The position numbers and the translations under genes were made by a program. A stretch of DNA of 37,889 bases from NCBI GenBank assembly GCA_050115935.1, contig JASFPO010000004.1, forward strand, positions 1-37,889, read 5' to 3'. Below, piece after piece: positions 7,984 to 17,363 of this stretch (its first letter is position 1; every line of letters begins with the position of its first letter). This stretch comes from GCA-020344715 sp050115935 (GTDB lineage: Archaea; Thermoproteota; Bathyarchaeia; Bathyarchaeales; Bathyarchaeaceae). The notes beneath the pieces were generated by a model that had not been told where the DNA came from, did not search any database, and worked only from the letters and a program-made list of their open reading frames with translations.

Positions 7984-9078
7984 ATGGAAACTATTAGGAT
8001 ACTCATAATGAATTGGCGTGACATAAAAAACCCAACTGCCGGAGGCGCAGAGCTCTTTACACAGGAAGTCGCAAAAAGACTGGTAGAAAGGGAATATGAA
8101 GTCACCATTTTTTCTTCCATGTTCGATGGATGCCAAAGAAAAGAAATCATCGAGAATGTCGAGATCGTCAGGAGCGGTAGGAAATATTCTGTTTACAACA
8201 AAGCGAAGAACTTCTATTTGAAGCACGAAAACGAGTATGATTTAGTCATAGATGAAATCAACACAAGGCCTTTCTTGACAACAAAATATGTAAAGAATAA
8301 GCCGATAATTGCTTTGATTCATCAATTAGCCAGAGAATACTGGTTTTATGAAACCCCCTTCCCCATTTCCTACGTGGGATACTATTTTCTTGAAAAGAAT
8401 TGGCTCTCCAAATATGTAGACACCACTACAATAACAGTTTCAGAATCTACAAGAAGAGACTTAGTGAAACTTGGATTTACCAAGGTTCATGTGGTTACTC
8501 AAGGGTTGAGCGTTAAACCCCTCAAGAAGATCCCCAAAAAAGCTGAAAAACCCACAATACTGTTTGTTGGTAGACTCAAGAAAGCAAAGTTTCCTGATCA
8601 CGCCATCAAAGCCTTTAGGATTATAAAGCAAAAAATACCAGATGCTCAGCTTTGGATTGTTGGCGATGGATATCTAAGGAAGAAACTTGAAAGAAATAGT
8701 TGCGAAGAGATTACATTTTTTGGCAAAGTCTCGGATGATTTGAAATTTGAGCTCATGAGAAAGGCGCATCTTCTCGTTGTTCCAAGCGTCAGAGAAGGAT
8801 GGGGACTTGTCGTGACTGAGGCGAATGCCTTTGGTACTCCTGCTGTTGCTTATGACGTTCCTGGATTAAAGGATGCAGTTAAGAACATGGAGACTGGAAT
8901 ATTAGTTCCTTTCAGCGATACTGGCGAGCTTGCAGAATCAATTATGAAATTATTGGCTGATGAAAAATTGCGATTAAACATTCAAGCGAATGCTCTGCAG
9001 TGGTCAAAGCATTTTTGTTGGGACAAAACAGCACAAGAAGTCGATAATATCATCAGATCAGCGATGTCGATGAACTAA
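7984..9078 (+). CDS. Family 4 glycosyltransferase
   Basis: This is a soluble GT-B fold retaining glycosyltransferase of 364 residues. The N-terminal Rossmann domain carries a glycine-rich acceptor-side loop (NPTAGGAELFTQEVAKRL). The C-terminal domain starts at PTILFVGRLKKAKFPDHAI and contains the E-x7-E donor-binding motif in REGWGLVVTEANAFGTP. It probably adds a sugar to a lipid-linked glycan on the cytosolic side. Donor and acceptor cannot be told from sequence. It starts 24 nt after the GT2 gene. No clear SD was seen before the ATG, so translation may rely on coupling. Confidence 0.9.
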   Translation: METIRILIMNWRDIKNPTAGGAELFTQEVAKRLVEREYEVTIFSSMFDGCQRKEIIENVEIVRSGRKYSVYNKAKNFYLKHENEYDLVIDEINTRPFLTTKYVKNKPIIALIHQLAREYWFYETPFPISYVGYYFLEKNWLSKYVDTTTITVSESTRRDLVKLGFTKVHVVTQGLSVKPLKKIPKKAEKPTILFVGRLKKAKFPDHAIKAFRIIKQKIPDAQLWIVGDGYLRKKLERNSCEEITFFGKVSDDLKFELMRKAHLLVVPSVREGWGLVVTEANAFGTPAVAYDVPGLKDAVKNMETGILVPFSDTGELAESIMKLLADEKLRLNIQANALQWSKHFCWDKTAQEVDNIIRSAMSMN

Positions 9079-9138
9079 CAATCCAGCTAGAAATAACATT
9101 GATCGTTCCTTGCATCAGGGGATAAGGGCTAAAACAGT

Positions 9139-10107
9139 ATGAACGTGCTCATAACTGGCGTTGCTGGACTTTATGGAGTGCATTTGGCAAACTTGCTTTT
9201 GAAAAGAGAGGATGTCGCTCAAGTTATTGGGGCCGATGATTTCTCGAGGGAGTTTCTTGTAGATCCCTTGACTCTTATCAATTGCTCTGGGGAATCTGAG
9301 AATGGCAAATTCAGATTTCTCAAAATGGATTTCAGGGATTTAAGTCCAAAACTACTTGATGAGCTGGAAGTGGATGTTGTTGTTCATCTCGCCGCATTTG
9401 TATCGATTGATGAATCAATGGACAACCCTGTGCGTTATTTTGAGGTGAATGAAATAGGCACTTTCAAACTTTGTCAATCTCTCTTTAAAACTAAACGACG
9501 ACCCTATCTGATATATGCTTCGTCACCTGAGGTTTATGGCAATCCTATTTACACACCTATGGACGTTGATCATCCCCTCTATCCGCGAAGCATTTATGCC
9601 GTAACAAAACTGGCTGCAGAGAAACATTGTCACGCTCTTTTTCAGTGGTATGGTTATCCTGTTGCAATCATTAGGAACTTCAATACGTACGGTGAGAATC
9701 AAAACAATGGGAGATACGCAGCGGTGATTCCAGCATTCATCAGCAGAGCCTTGAAAGGCGAAGACCTAATATTGCACTGGGGTGGGAAGCAAAGTCGAGA
9801 CTTCACTTATGTCAAGGATGCCGTAAGAGCCTATAGCCTTCTGATAAGCAAGAGAAAGCAATTCAAAGGATCGATATTCAATATAGGTACAGGAAAACAA
9901 ACCTACATTCTTGAACTTGCTGAGAAAATAGTGAAGTTGGCGAATTCTCCATCAAAGATAATCTCGAAGAGTGGCAGGTTTGCCGACCTAGAGAAACTAG
10001 AGGCTGACATCACAAGAACAACCGAGAAACTCGGATGGAAACCTAAATGCACGTTGGAAGAAGGTCTAGAAAGAACAATAAACTGGTATAGGCGCCTCGT
10101 GAAATGA
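9139..10107 (+). CDS. NAD-dependent nucleotide-sugar epimerase/dehydratase (extended SDR) 1
   Basis: An extended SDR of 322 residues. The NAD site is TGVAGLYG (G-x-x-G-x-x-G) and the catalytic pair is Y153 and K157 in SIYAVTKLAA. The serine-region reads ASSPEVYG. It keeps the Glu but lacks the Asp of the TDE signature of 4,6-dehydratases, so epimerase activity is somewhat more likely than RmlB-type dehydration; decarboxylase or reductase activity is also possible. RDFTYVKDAV is the usual substrate-binding segment. The next SDR overlaps by 4 nt (ATGA). Substrate unknown. It shares an exact 15-mer (GCAAAGTCGAGACTT) with the next gene, consistent with paralogy. Confidence 0.85.
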   Translation: MNVLITGVAGLYGVHLANLLLKREDVAQVIGADDFSREFLVDPLTLINCSGESENGKFRFLKMDFRDLSPKLLDELEVDVVVHLAAFVSIDESMDNPVRYFEVNEIGTFKLCQSLFKTKRRPYLIYASSPEVYGNPIYTPMDVDHPLYPRSIYAVTKLAAEKHCHALFQWYGYPVAIIRNFNTYGENQNNGRYAAVIPAFISRALKGEDLILHWGGKQSRDFTYVKDAVRAYSLLISKRKQFKGSIFNIGTGKQTYILELAEKIVKLANSPSKIISKSGRFADLEKLEADITRTTEKLGWKPKCTLEEGLERTINWYRRLVK

Positions 10108-11051
10108 GATTACTAGTGACTGGAGGAGCAGGCTTCATCGGAAGATGGGTTGTCAAAAGACTACTAGAAATCGGGAACTGCGAAATCTTTGTTCTAGACA
10201 ATCTGTCAAATGGAGAAGAAGAAAATCTGAAAGAATTCGAAGGCGAAGCCAGACTGGGTGAAATTTTGGTGGGTGATATACGGGATAAGAATCTTCTATC
10301 TAGCCTATTCCGAAACAACTTCGACCTCTGTATACATTTAGCTGCACAAGTAAACGTTCAAAAAAGCATAGATGACCCACCCGAGACTTTCGATGTGAAC
10401 GTACTAGGAACTGCAAATCTTCTGGAAGAATCACGCAAGAATAGAGTGAAATTTGTTTTGGTCAGTACGTGCATGGTATATGATGAATGCAAAGACACAG
10501 AATCAATGGATGAAACTTATCCTGTCTTACCCAAATCTCCCTATGCAGCATCTAAACTTGCCGCAGAAAACTTTGCCCAAGCTTACCACCAAACGTACAA
10601 ATTACCTACAGTGATTTTAAGACCATTCAATGTATTTGGGCCTCTTCAGAAAAGCTCTTCTGAGGGTGGAGTAATTTCTATATTCCTAAGGAACAAGCTT
10701 ACGGGCAAAAAACTACACGTCTTCGGTGATGGAAAGCAAAGTCGAGACTTTTTATATGTTGAAGATTGTGCTGACTTCATTGTGAAAGCGTCTTTATCCA
10801 CTGATGCAGTGGGAGAAACCATTAATGTTGGATCCGGAATTGAAGTGTCAATAAATGAATTGGCATGCAAAATCGCTCAAGACAATAAAAAGGTCGTTCA
10901 TGTAGAACATCCCCATCCACAGAGCGAAATCAATCGAATGTTGTGCAACTGCGAAAAGGCAAAGAAACTTTTGAATTGGAGAGACAAAACAGGGTTGAAA
11001 GAGGGGTTAATCAGAACTGAACAATGGTTTAAAGAAAAGCTAGGGGCTTAG
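10104..11051 (+). CDS. NAD-dependent nucleotide-sugar epimerase (extended SDR) 2
   Basis: A 315-residue extended SDR close to UDP-glucose 4-epimerases in pattern. It has TGGAGFIG at the N-terminus, LDNLSNG at the adenosine-binding strand, STCMVYDE at the serine site, Y147 and K151 in SPYAASKLAA, and RDFLYVEDCADF. The start overlaps the stop of SDR 1 by 4 nt, indicating coupled translation. It probably interconverts a nucleotide hexose for the glycan made by this cluster. GalE-type activity is the simplest guess but is not proven. Confidence 0.87.
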   Translation: MRLLVTGGAGFIGRWVVKRLLEIGNCEIFVLDNLSNGEEENLKEFEGEARLGEILVGDIRDKNLLSSLFRNNFDLCIHLAAQVNVQKSIDDPPETFDVNVLGTANLLEESRKNRVKFVLVSTCMVYDECKDTESMDETYPVLPKSPYAASKLAAENFAQAYHQTYKLPTVILRPFNVFGPLQKSSSEGGVISIFLRNKLTGKKLHVFGDGKQSRDFLYVEDCADFIVKASLSTDAVGETINVGSGIEVSINELACKIAQDNKKVVHVEHPHPQSEINRMLCNCEKAKKLLNWRDKTGLKEGLIRTEQWFKEKLGA

Positions 11052-11055
11052 AGAA

Positions 11056-11952
11056 TTGCGCATAGGGATAACTGGTTCTCACGGTTTCATCGGTTCTAAC
11101 CTAAGCAACGATCTCCTTCAAAGCGGTCTGCAAAGAGATGCTGTTGAAGGATTTGATCGAGGAAAATTCGATTTATTCGACATTAGCTCCTTGAAAGCTT
11201 TTGTTGAGGACAAAGATGTCATAGTACATCTCGCAGGAGCTAATAGAACTTGCGCCAATGATTTGGTCAGAGTGAACACTCAAGGCACCTTGAATCTCTT
11301 GGAAGCTATTCGAAAGTATAACGTCGCAAATCATATCCGGTTCATTTTCGCATCATCTTTACAAGTCTACGGATTCTGTTCATCATTGAAATTCTTAAAA
11401 GAGTCACATCCTACTAAGGCCAAGACGATGTATGGGCTATCAAAGAAGTTCGCTGAAGACATTGTTGAGAAATACAAGGATGAATATGGCTTGAGAGCCT
11501 TGACCCTGCGAATAGCAAGCGTATATGGTCAGAGGTGCAAGCCCTTTTACAATTCTGTTATTTCTACATTCATTTACCAAGCTCTGAAAGATCTTCCCAT
11601 CACAATATACGGCGCTGGAAGATCCTCTCGAGATTTCATTTATGTTAAGGATCTAACGAATATTATTCTCGAAGCCATGAGACTCAAGATCAAAACCGCT
11701 ACTGTTAACATCTGCACAGGGATTCCTGTGAATGTAGGCGATCTGGCAAAGAAAATTGCTGAAATAATCGGGAAAAAGCTTTCTATAACTCGAAATGAAG
11801 AAATGCAAGACAATTTCTTGGTAGGCGATCCTTCCTTATGCCGAAGACTGTTTGACTTCGCAAGGCCTACTGTTTTGGAAGATGGACTAAAGCAGACTAT
11901 ACAGTGGTTCAGAGACAATTCCAACGTTAGTAACGTGTCGAAGCCGATCTAA
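11056..11952 (+). CDS. NAD-dependent nucleotide-sugar dehydratase/epimerase (extended SDR) 3
   Basis: The third consecutive SDR, 298 residues. The NAD site is TGSHGFIG, the serine region ASSLQVYG, and the catalytic pair Y126 and K130 lies in MYGLSKKFAED. RDFIYVKDLTN follows the family pattern. The N-terminal region between the first two strands is shorter than in its neighbours. The start is TTG, 4 nt after the previous stop. It could be a reductase, epimerase or 4,6-dehydratase in a deoxysugar route that ends at the RfbH-like enzyme encoded at 22177. Confidence 0.83.
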   Translation: MRIGITGSHGFIGSNLSNDLLQSGLQRDAVEGFDRGKFDLFDISSLKAFVEDKDVIVHLAGANRTCANDLVRVNTQGTLNLLEAIRKYNVANHIRFIFASSLQVYGFCSSLKFLKESHPTKAKTMYGLSKKFAEDIVEKYKDEYGLRALTLRIASVYGQRCKPFYNSVISTFIYQALKDLPITIYGAGRSSRDFIYVKDLTNIILEAMRLKIKTATVNICTGIPVNVGDLAKKIAEIIGKKLSITRNEEMQDNFLVGDPSLCRRLFDFARPTVLEDGLKQTIQWFRDNSNVSNVSKPI

Positions 11953-11989
11953 AGGACTATCTGCTCAAAATGCAAGACTTGGGTTTGCA

Positions 11990-13177
11990 TTGAAAATACT
12001 TGTAATAATGATTTCAACTGTACTGGACAAACACGTCAAAGCTAAACCTGAGTTCACAGCAGGGGGAGAAAAGAGGCTAGTTGAGATTCTCCGCCACATG
12101 ATCCGTCTTGGTCATGACGTAACCGTTCTGACCACCAAAGATTCTGGCCTCGCGCTTAAGGAGGAAAAGCTTGGGGTCAAGACTGTCATTCTAGGATCTT
12201 TTGCGGGCAAGTTCGAAATGGGCAACATCGGCGTCATTTTGGATTATTTATATAGGTTACTGTGCGTATTCCGTGAAAGAAAGAGGTTGAAGGATGACTT
12301 CGACGCAATAGTCACTGCAACGGCTTTGTTACCCGATGCTTTGGCGTGTTTATTGTTCCTGGCGAGATATCGAAAGGTGAAATGTGTTATCCATCTACAC
12401 CACATCTTTGGCTTTACCTATCCAGACACCAAAGCAGGTTTTCTCAAAAAGACACGCGTTTTTCTATTCTCTAGCTTATCAGTACTCCAACAACTATTGG
12501 TCATTGAAATCATCAAGAGATACAAGATCGTCGTTTTTGCCCTTCCAACAACGGCCATGATGCTTTCGAAAACGCTCAACGGCAAATTCATTAGAAGAGT
12601 GGAAAATGGCGTAAACCTCAAACTGGCTGGAGAAACTCGACCTGTTAGCAATTTTGAGGGAATTTATATTGGCAGGCTTTCAGCTAAGAAAGGCGCTTAC
12701 GACCTCATCGACATCTGGCGTCATATTTGTGATAAGTATGAACATGCGAAGCTTGCAATCGTGGGCTCAATTGAAGACCCATTAGTCTTGAAAGAAATAA
12801 AGGCACATGGTCTGGAGTTGAACATATCCTTTCATGGGGTTGTCAGTGAAACGAAGAAGTTCGAGCTTCTGAAATCGTCGAAGGTTTTCTTGTTTCCAAG
12901 CCACGAAGAGGGTTGGGGGATCGCTGTATCAGAAGCCCTCGCCTGTGAAATTCCAGTAGTTGCTTATGATTTGCCTGCCTACTCTTACGCTGGGAATTCT
13001 ATTATGAAAGTGAGAAAAGGGAATACCGCAGCGTTCGCCAGCAAAGTAATTCAGCTTTTGTCGGATGAAAAAGCAAGGAAAGATCTTTCAGCTGGAACAC
13101 ACAAAAATGTGAAAGACTGGAGCGAAGTTGCAAGGGACGAAATAGCTATGATGACCGAAGAACTTGTTGTCGGGTAG
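11990..13177 (+). CDS. Family 4 glycosyltransferase
   Basis: A GT-B fold glycosyltransferase of 395 residues. The N-terminal half has the loop TAGGEKRLVEILRHM, and the C-terminal domain begins at FEGIYIGRLSAKKGAYDLI. The donor-site motif is HEEGWGIAVSEALACEIPVVAYD. A hydrophobic stretch around residues 155-175 may associate with the membrane. The start is TTG at 11990, giving MKILVIMIS; an upstream ATG at 11970 is out of frame and stops at once. It lies between the SDR genes and a methyltransferase gene, consistent with adding a modified sugar. Confidence 0.88.
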   Translation: MKILVIMISTVLDKHVKAKPEFTAGGEKRLVEILRHMIRLGHDVTVLTTKDSGLALKEEKLGVKTVILGSFAGKFEMGNIGVILDYLYRLLCVFRERKRLKDDFDAIVTATALLPDALACLLFLARYRKVKCVIHLHHIFGFTYPDTKAGFLKKTRVFLFSSLSVLQQLLVIEIIKRYKIVVFALPTTAMMLSKTLNGKFIRRVENGVNLKLAGETRPVSNFEGIYIGRLSAKKGAYDLIDIWRHICDKYEHAKLAIVGSIEDPLVLKEIKAHGLELNISFHGVVSETKKFELLKSSKVFLFPSHEEGWGIAVSEALACEIPVVAYDLPAYSYAGNSIMKVRKGNTAAFASKVIQLLSDEKARKDLSAGTHKNVKDWSEVARDEIAMMTEELVVG

Positions 13178-13185
13178 ACGAATAT

Positions 13186-13857
13186 ATGGTATCACTAAGA
13201 AAGCTAATTCCATTTAGAATAAGACTTCAGGTAGAGATAGAAGTTTTCAAAACGTTAGCAAAAGGATCTAGGATTGTTGAATATCCATTCATTATTGGCA
13301 ATGCGAATATTGCAGAACCTTCCAAGACATTGGTTTTCGGTTGTTTCAATGATTTTGCAGCGATTCAACTTGCCAGCATAGGATTTGAGGTCTTCGGTTT
13401 TGATTTACAGGATAATGTATTCAGGCATCCGAATTTCAAGTTCATCAAAGGAGACTTTCTTCTAACATCGAAAAGATTTCCTGATGGTTTCTTTGACTTG
13501 GCGTTCGCTCTCAGCAGCATCGAACACGCGGTTATCGATACGCATAGCAGACAGATCATAGAAAAGGGGGACGAGAAGACGGTAGCGGAGATTCATCGGC
13601 TTCTCAAATCAGGGGGGCGTTTTCTACTCACAGTTCCTTTCGGGCAGGCGGGATTATATCCACGCAAGAAGCCTACATACAAAAAGTATGACCGTGGCTC
13701 TTTGAGGCAACTCCTCAAAGATTTCGATGTGTACTATTCAAGATATTTTGGTTGCGCAACGGATGGAATATGGTTGCCCTCCGCTCCAGAGACATTGGAA
13801 AACGAGCATCCATCAGATATCCCTAGGAGTGTCGCATGCATTTGCGCGCGAAAGTAA
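13186..13857 (+). CDS. Class I SAM-dependent methyltransferase
   Basis: A 223-residue protein with a Rossmann-type methyltransferase core. The SAM site is loose (LVFGCFNDFAAIQLA), followed by GFEVFGFDLQD (acidic residue after strand 2), FFDLAFALSSIEH (motif II region) and LKSGGRFLLTVPFGQAG (motif III). It resembles the Methyltransf_11 type found in glycan clusters, where it methylates sugars. The degenerate glycine motif leaves some doubt about activity. It follows the GT4 gene by 8 nt and overlaps the next membrane-protein gene by 22 nt. Confidence 0.75.
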   Translation: MVSLRKLIPFRIRLQVEIEVFKTLAKGSRIVEYPFIIGNANIAEPSKTLVFGCFNDFAAIQLASIGFEVFGFDLQDNVFRHPNFKFIKGDFLLTSKRFPDGFFDLAFALSSIEHAVIDTHSRQIIEKGDEKTVAEIHRLLKSGGRFLLTVPFGQAGLYPRKKPTYKKYDRGSLRQLLKDFDVYYSRYFGCATDGIWLPSAPETLENEHPSDIPRSVACICARK

Positions 13858-16130
13858 AACAATCTCTGCACAAAAACTACCTGTACGTTTACGTCTCGAT
13901 CACACTGATCAACCTCCTTTTTCTGCTTCCTGCTTTATTAGTAGATAAGACTGTCTTCGTGCCGGACGCGGGAGATCAGTTGACAGGCTACTATCCTACT
14001 GATGTCGGAAGCAATGTTTTTTCATCATGGGGGGTGTATAACTTCGGCGTCCCAACACAACACGGTTCTGGGAAATTGCTGTGGTATACCCTTCAACTTG
14101 TCACAGGCAGTGCGTGGTTAACCCAAATTCTCATATACTTCGGTGCATCTTGGATTGCCTCTTTGGCGTTCGCTCTTTTCTTCATCGAGTCAGGCTTATC
14201 CAGAAGAGACTTGCTATTGATCTTTTGTGCGATTCCTTATAGCTACAATTGGGTTACCTTTCATACTCTGCAGATGCATGTGTTATGGATTAACGCTGCC
14301 GCTCCGCTTGTACTGCTTTTTGGAGCTAGGATTTTCTTCGGCAAAGGGCGTATGTCACTGAATATAATCGGATTAGCGGCATCTTTAACTCTATGTTCAT
14401 TATTCATGAATTTGCCAGGTCTTGGCTTTGGTGTATTCTTTCTTTTACCTCCAGCAATTGTAAGGCTCATTACATTGAAAAAAACGAAGAGAGACATTAG
14501 CAAGTTCTTGGTTGCCATTGGCTGCTTAATCATCACCGGGCTGTTACTGATTGTGATCAGCCTCCCCTTTTTCCACTACGGCTTGACCCTTTGGCTTCGT
14601 CAAGGCTTTTTAGGTTATGTGGCAACCAGTTCAGGTGGTTCTTTAACATCAACTGATCCACTAACACGGCTTTTCTACATGCCAACTATAATGCCTACAC
14701 CGGTATCTCCTTTTCTAACATTGACAACGGCAATGCTTGATAGTCCATTTTGGGCACTTGGGATAATTGCCCCAGCCTTAGCAATTATTGCCCTGTTTGA
14801 TAGGCGTCCTTGGCAAAGGAGATTTTCCACTTCCTTGTTTGCTTTATTGTTGATTCTTGCGCTTCTGGTAAACTTGGTTCTAAACAAACTCAAAATCGTC
14901 AACTCATTGTACGCTCTGTTTCCATTTTTGTTCGTGCTCATAGAGGCACAGAACTTCCTTATTCTTATGGCACCCTTATCTGCCCTGCTAGCAATGCTTG
15001 GATTAGAGACATTATCGTCACTACTGATGAGACGATTGCAACGGAGTAAGATAAGGGATTTCGGGAAGTTTCTTGTGTGTCCTGGTGTCGGTCTAATCCT
15101 TGCAAGCGTGCTTTTGCTATCTTCTCTGTCCGCCTACAACTTTGTGCCTTTGCATTTCGATTCTGTTTACAACATCGGACTATATTATGGTGGCTTGGGG
15201 CGTCCAGTTCGGTCGCAAGCCCCCGAGTATTTCATTCACGTCATGTCAACGATAAATTCCATCCGAGGGACAGAAGGACCTTTTCCAGTGCTCTGGCTTC
15301 CTGATCCAGTATGGTATACTCAATTATTCTCATCTCAAGGGACTCCAGGAACTCTCAACTTACATACACTTTATGAACCAATCCTTCATTCAAAACTTCT
15401 GGACGCTTTTTCCCTTTTCATCGATTCATCCAAGCGGGCTAATGCAACCAGTTTTGGGGCAGCAATAGCGCCTTTTGGCTACAAATACATAGTGGTGGTC
15501 AAAGACATAGAAATGCTAGGCGACCCGCATTATGTTGAAGTCGACGGCAATCCAATTCAACCGCGTGGAAGCCCAGTGATCTATGAAGGTTTCCTTAACA
15601 GACAACAAGATTTGATTTTGCTTGAATCGGAGAATGAATATTCAATCTATGAAAACATCGCTATTCCGCCGGACAACTATGGTGTCTTTTGGCTTGAGGA
15701 TGGTTCCTTAACTAGTAGCTACCTAAATGAGACAGACTTGACTCCGAAATCCCTCCTAGGAAAAGTTAACATAGAGTCTATGTCGCCAACTTACTCTCCA
15801 GCTAGATACTTATTAGAAGTCAACTGCTCTGGCCCCTCTTGGTTGATTTTTAATCAGCGATATCATGAGCAGTGGTCTGCCAAGATTGATGATTCCTACT
15901 TACAACATACAATCGCTCAAGGATGGTCAAACGCGTTCTACATACCCGAAGGCGGTTTTCATCATGTACATATGTCTTTTAGTCAACAAGACGTTTACGA
16001 TATGACCTGGAATGTCGCTCTCCTTGCGGGAGGAATCACTCTAACAATCTCAATATTCGAGGTTTTTAGGTCTAAGTTTCTCTTGATTATTCAGAGAATA
16101 AGAAGGAGATTGAAGATACTCCTTGAATAG
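13836..16130 (+). CDS. Large GT-C/YfhO-like membrane protein with outer C-terminal domain
   Basis: A 764-residue protein with about eleven hydrophobic segments up to residue ~430, an extracytoplasmic domain of about 300 residues, and a final membrane anchor with a basic tail. The first outer loop holds VPDAGDQLTGYYPTD, which fits the acidic loop of GT-C/YfhO-like enzymes that use polyprenyl-phosphate sugars. The late segment PSWLIFNQRYHEQWSAKIDD resembles the conserved end of that group (a W-x-A/a turn in a beta domain). It probably transfers a sugar or modifies the glycan outside the cell. Its start overlaps the methyltransferase gene by 22 nt and its end overlaps the LamG gene by 8 nt. Confidence 0.78.
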   Translation: MHLRAKVKQSLHKNYLYVYVSITLINLLFLLPALLVDKTVFVPDAGDQLTGYYPTDVGSNVFSSWGVYNFGVPTQHGSGKLLWYTLQLVTGSAWLTQILIYFGASWIASLAFALFFIESGLSRRDLLLIFCAIPYSYNWVTFHTLQMHVLWINAAAPLVLLFGARIFFGKGRMSLNIIGLAASLTLCSLFMNLPGLGFGVFFLLPPAIVRLITLKKTKRDISKFLVAIGCLIITGLLLIVISLPFFHYGLTLWLRQGFLGYVATSSGGSLTSTDPLTRLFYMPTIMPTPVSPFLTLTTAMLDSPFWALGIIAPALAIIALFDRRPWQRRFSTSLFALLLILALLVNLVLNKLKIVNSLYALFPFLFVLIEAQNFLILMAPLSALLAMLGLETLSSLLMRRLQRSKIRDFGKFLVCPGVGLILASVLLLSSLSAYNFVPLHFDSVYNIGLYYGGLGRPVRSQAPEYFIHVMSTINSIRGTEGPFPVLWLPDPVWYTQLFSSQGTPGTLNLHTLYEPILHSKLLDAFSLFIDSSKRANATSFGAAIAPFGYKYIVVVKDIEMLGDPHYVEVDGNPIQPRGSPVIYEGFLNRQQDLILLESENEYSIYENIAIPPDNYGVFWLEDGSLTSSYLNETDLTPKSLLGKVNIESMSPTYSPARYLLEVNCSGPSWLIFNQRYHEQWSAKIDDSYLQHTIAQGWSNAFYIPEGGFHHVHMSFSQQDVYDMTWNVALLAGGITLTISIFEVFRSKFLLIIQRIRRRLKILLE

Positions 16131-17361
16131 ATTGCATCGGCTACTGTTTCTGACATCTTTGCTTATTGTGTTACTTGTACCCGCATTCAATGTTCTGTTG
16201 TCTAGCTTTCGTCAGCCTGGAATATACACGCTTGAGCTTGACGGAATTAGCGGATACGCCCAGGTTAGATCTGATAATTTGCTCTGTTCAACAATCACAC
16301 TCGCATTCTGGGTATATGAATCCAATCCTTGGCCTACAGGTGACTTCATCATAGGTGCGTTTTCAGACTACAAACAATATGAAAATATGTCCGGCTACGC
16401 TATGATCTTGATGCAAAACGGTGGAGTGAGGTGGGCTGTTGGTGATGGGACGATTGAGTATGGATATCCGATAACCTCTGGGAGTGATATCGTACGTCGA
16501 GGAGAATGGACTCTTATCGTAGGGGAATATGATTCAAAGACGCATGTGTCTCTCTTGTATATCAATGGTTCGGCGTTAATAGGCGGTCGAAGAGAGTGCA
16601 ACCTATCCTTTGACAATTCGAGTTTCTTAATTGGCCATTCAGACGGGTTTCCAAATTATCCTGTGCAAGTATACAACATCCAAGTATACAACCGTCGACT
16701 CTCAGTGATTGAACTCGACAACCTATTTGAGCAAGGTGTAGATGGGAAACCGCTTGACGACTCGCTTGTTGGCTGGTGGCTAGGTTCTAATCAACAGCCG
16801 GCTAACGTGCTTGATGACTTGAGTGGTCATGGAAGTGATGCTGAGATCAAAGGAGAAGTTCAGTGGATTGAAAACATCCCACATCCCTTGATATTGGAAG
16901 CCTCCGAATACATATCATGGTTTTACGAAACTTGGTCTCTTGTAGGATTCTTCTTCTGCAATGGGCTAGCATGGCTTTCTCTGGGACGAAAGTCTGAAAA
17001 CTGGCTCTTTCTCTCCGCGAGTTTGTTCTTGTTCTCGGCTGCTTTTTCCCATGTAGTTTTTCTTGAACCTCTTTCGCTCGTTCTCACTTTCTTAAACGTT
17101 CTCTTAGGCGGGCTAGTAATTTCTTTGGGAGGAAGATCCAAAGTCAAGAGAGCTAGCAGATTTACGTTCGTCTGTTTGATAGCAAAAGATGCCCCTTCTC
17201 GATTCTTTGGATTCGTAGCGTTTTCACTATTTATGGTGTCCAGCTATATTGTCGCACTGAACGGTAGCTTGCCGTCTCCTTTCATAACTTCGATGTATGG
17301 AGCATTGATTGCATTAACTGTCAGTGTACTTGTCTCAACGATTAAGGAACGTTCCGCGTAG
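16123..17361 (+). CDS. LamG-domain membrane protein
   Basis: A 412-residue protein with an N-terminal signal anchor (LLFLTSLLIVLLVPAFNVLL). A concanavalin-A/LamG-like domain follows at about residues 35-240, with ITLAFWVYES, RRGEWTLIVGEYD, YINGSALIGG and VYNIQVYNRRLSVIEL. The C-terminus has four to five membrane segments. LamG domains bind glycans or proteins; exposure outside the cell is inferred. It shares its layout with the protein at 26757. The start is TTG at 16123, overlapping the previous stop, with GAAGGAGA about 14 nt upstream; a second TTG at 16132 is possible. Likely role: binding or organising the glycan made by this cluster. Confidence 0.8.
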   Translation: MNRLHRLLFLTSLLIVLLVPAFNVLLSSFRQPGIYTLELDGISGYAQVRSDNLLCSTITLAFWVYESNPWPTGDFIIGAFSDYKQYENMSGYAMILMQNGGVRWAVGDGTIEYGYPITSGSDIVRRGEWTLIVGEYDSKTHVSLLYINGSALIGGRRECNLSFDNSSFLIGHSDGFPNYPVQVYNIQVYNRRLSVIELDNLFEQGVDGKPLDDSLVGWWLGSNQQPANVLDDLSGHGSDAEIKGEVQWIENIPHPLILEASEYISWFYETWSLVGFFFCNGLAWLSLGRKSENWLFLSASLFLFSAAFSHVVFLEPLSLVLTFLNVLLGGLVISLGGRSKVKRASRFTFVCLIAKDAPSRFFGFVAFSLFMVSSYIVALNGSLPSPFITSMYGALIALTVSVLVSTIKERSA

Positions 17362-17363
17362 AA

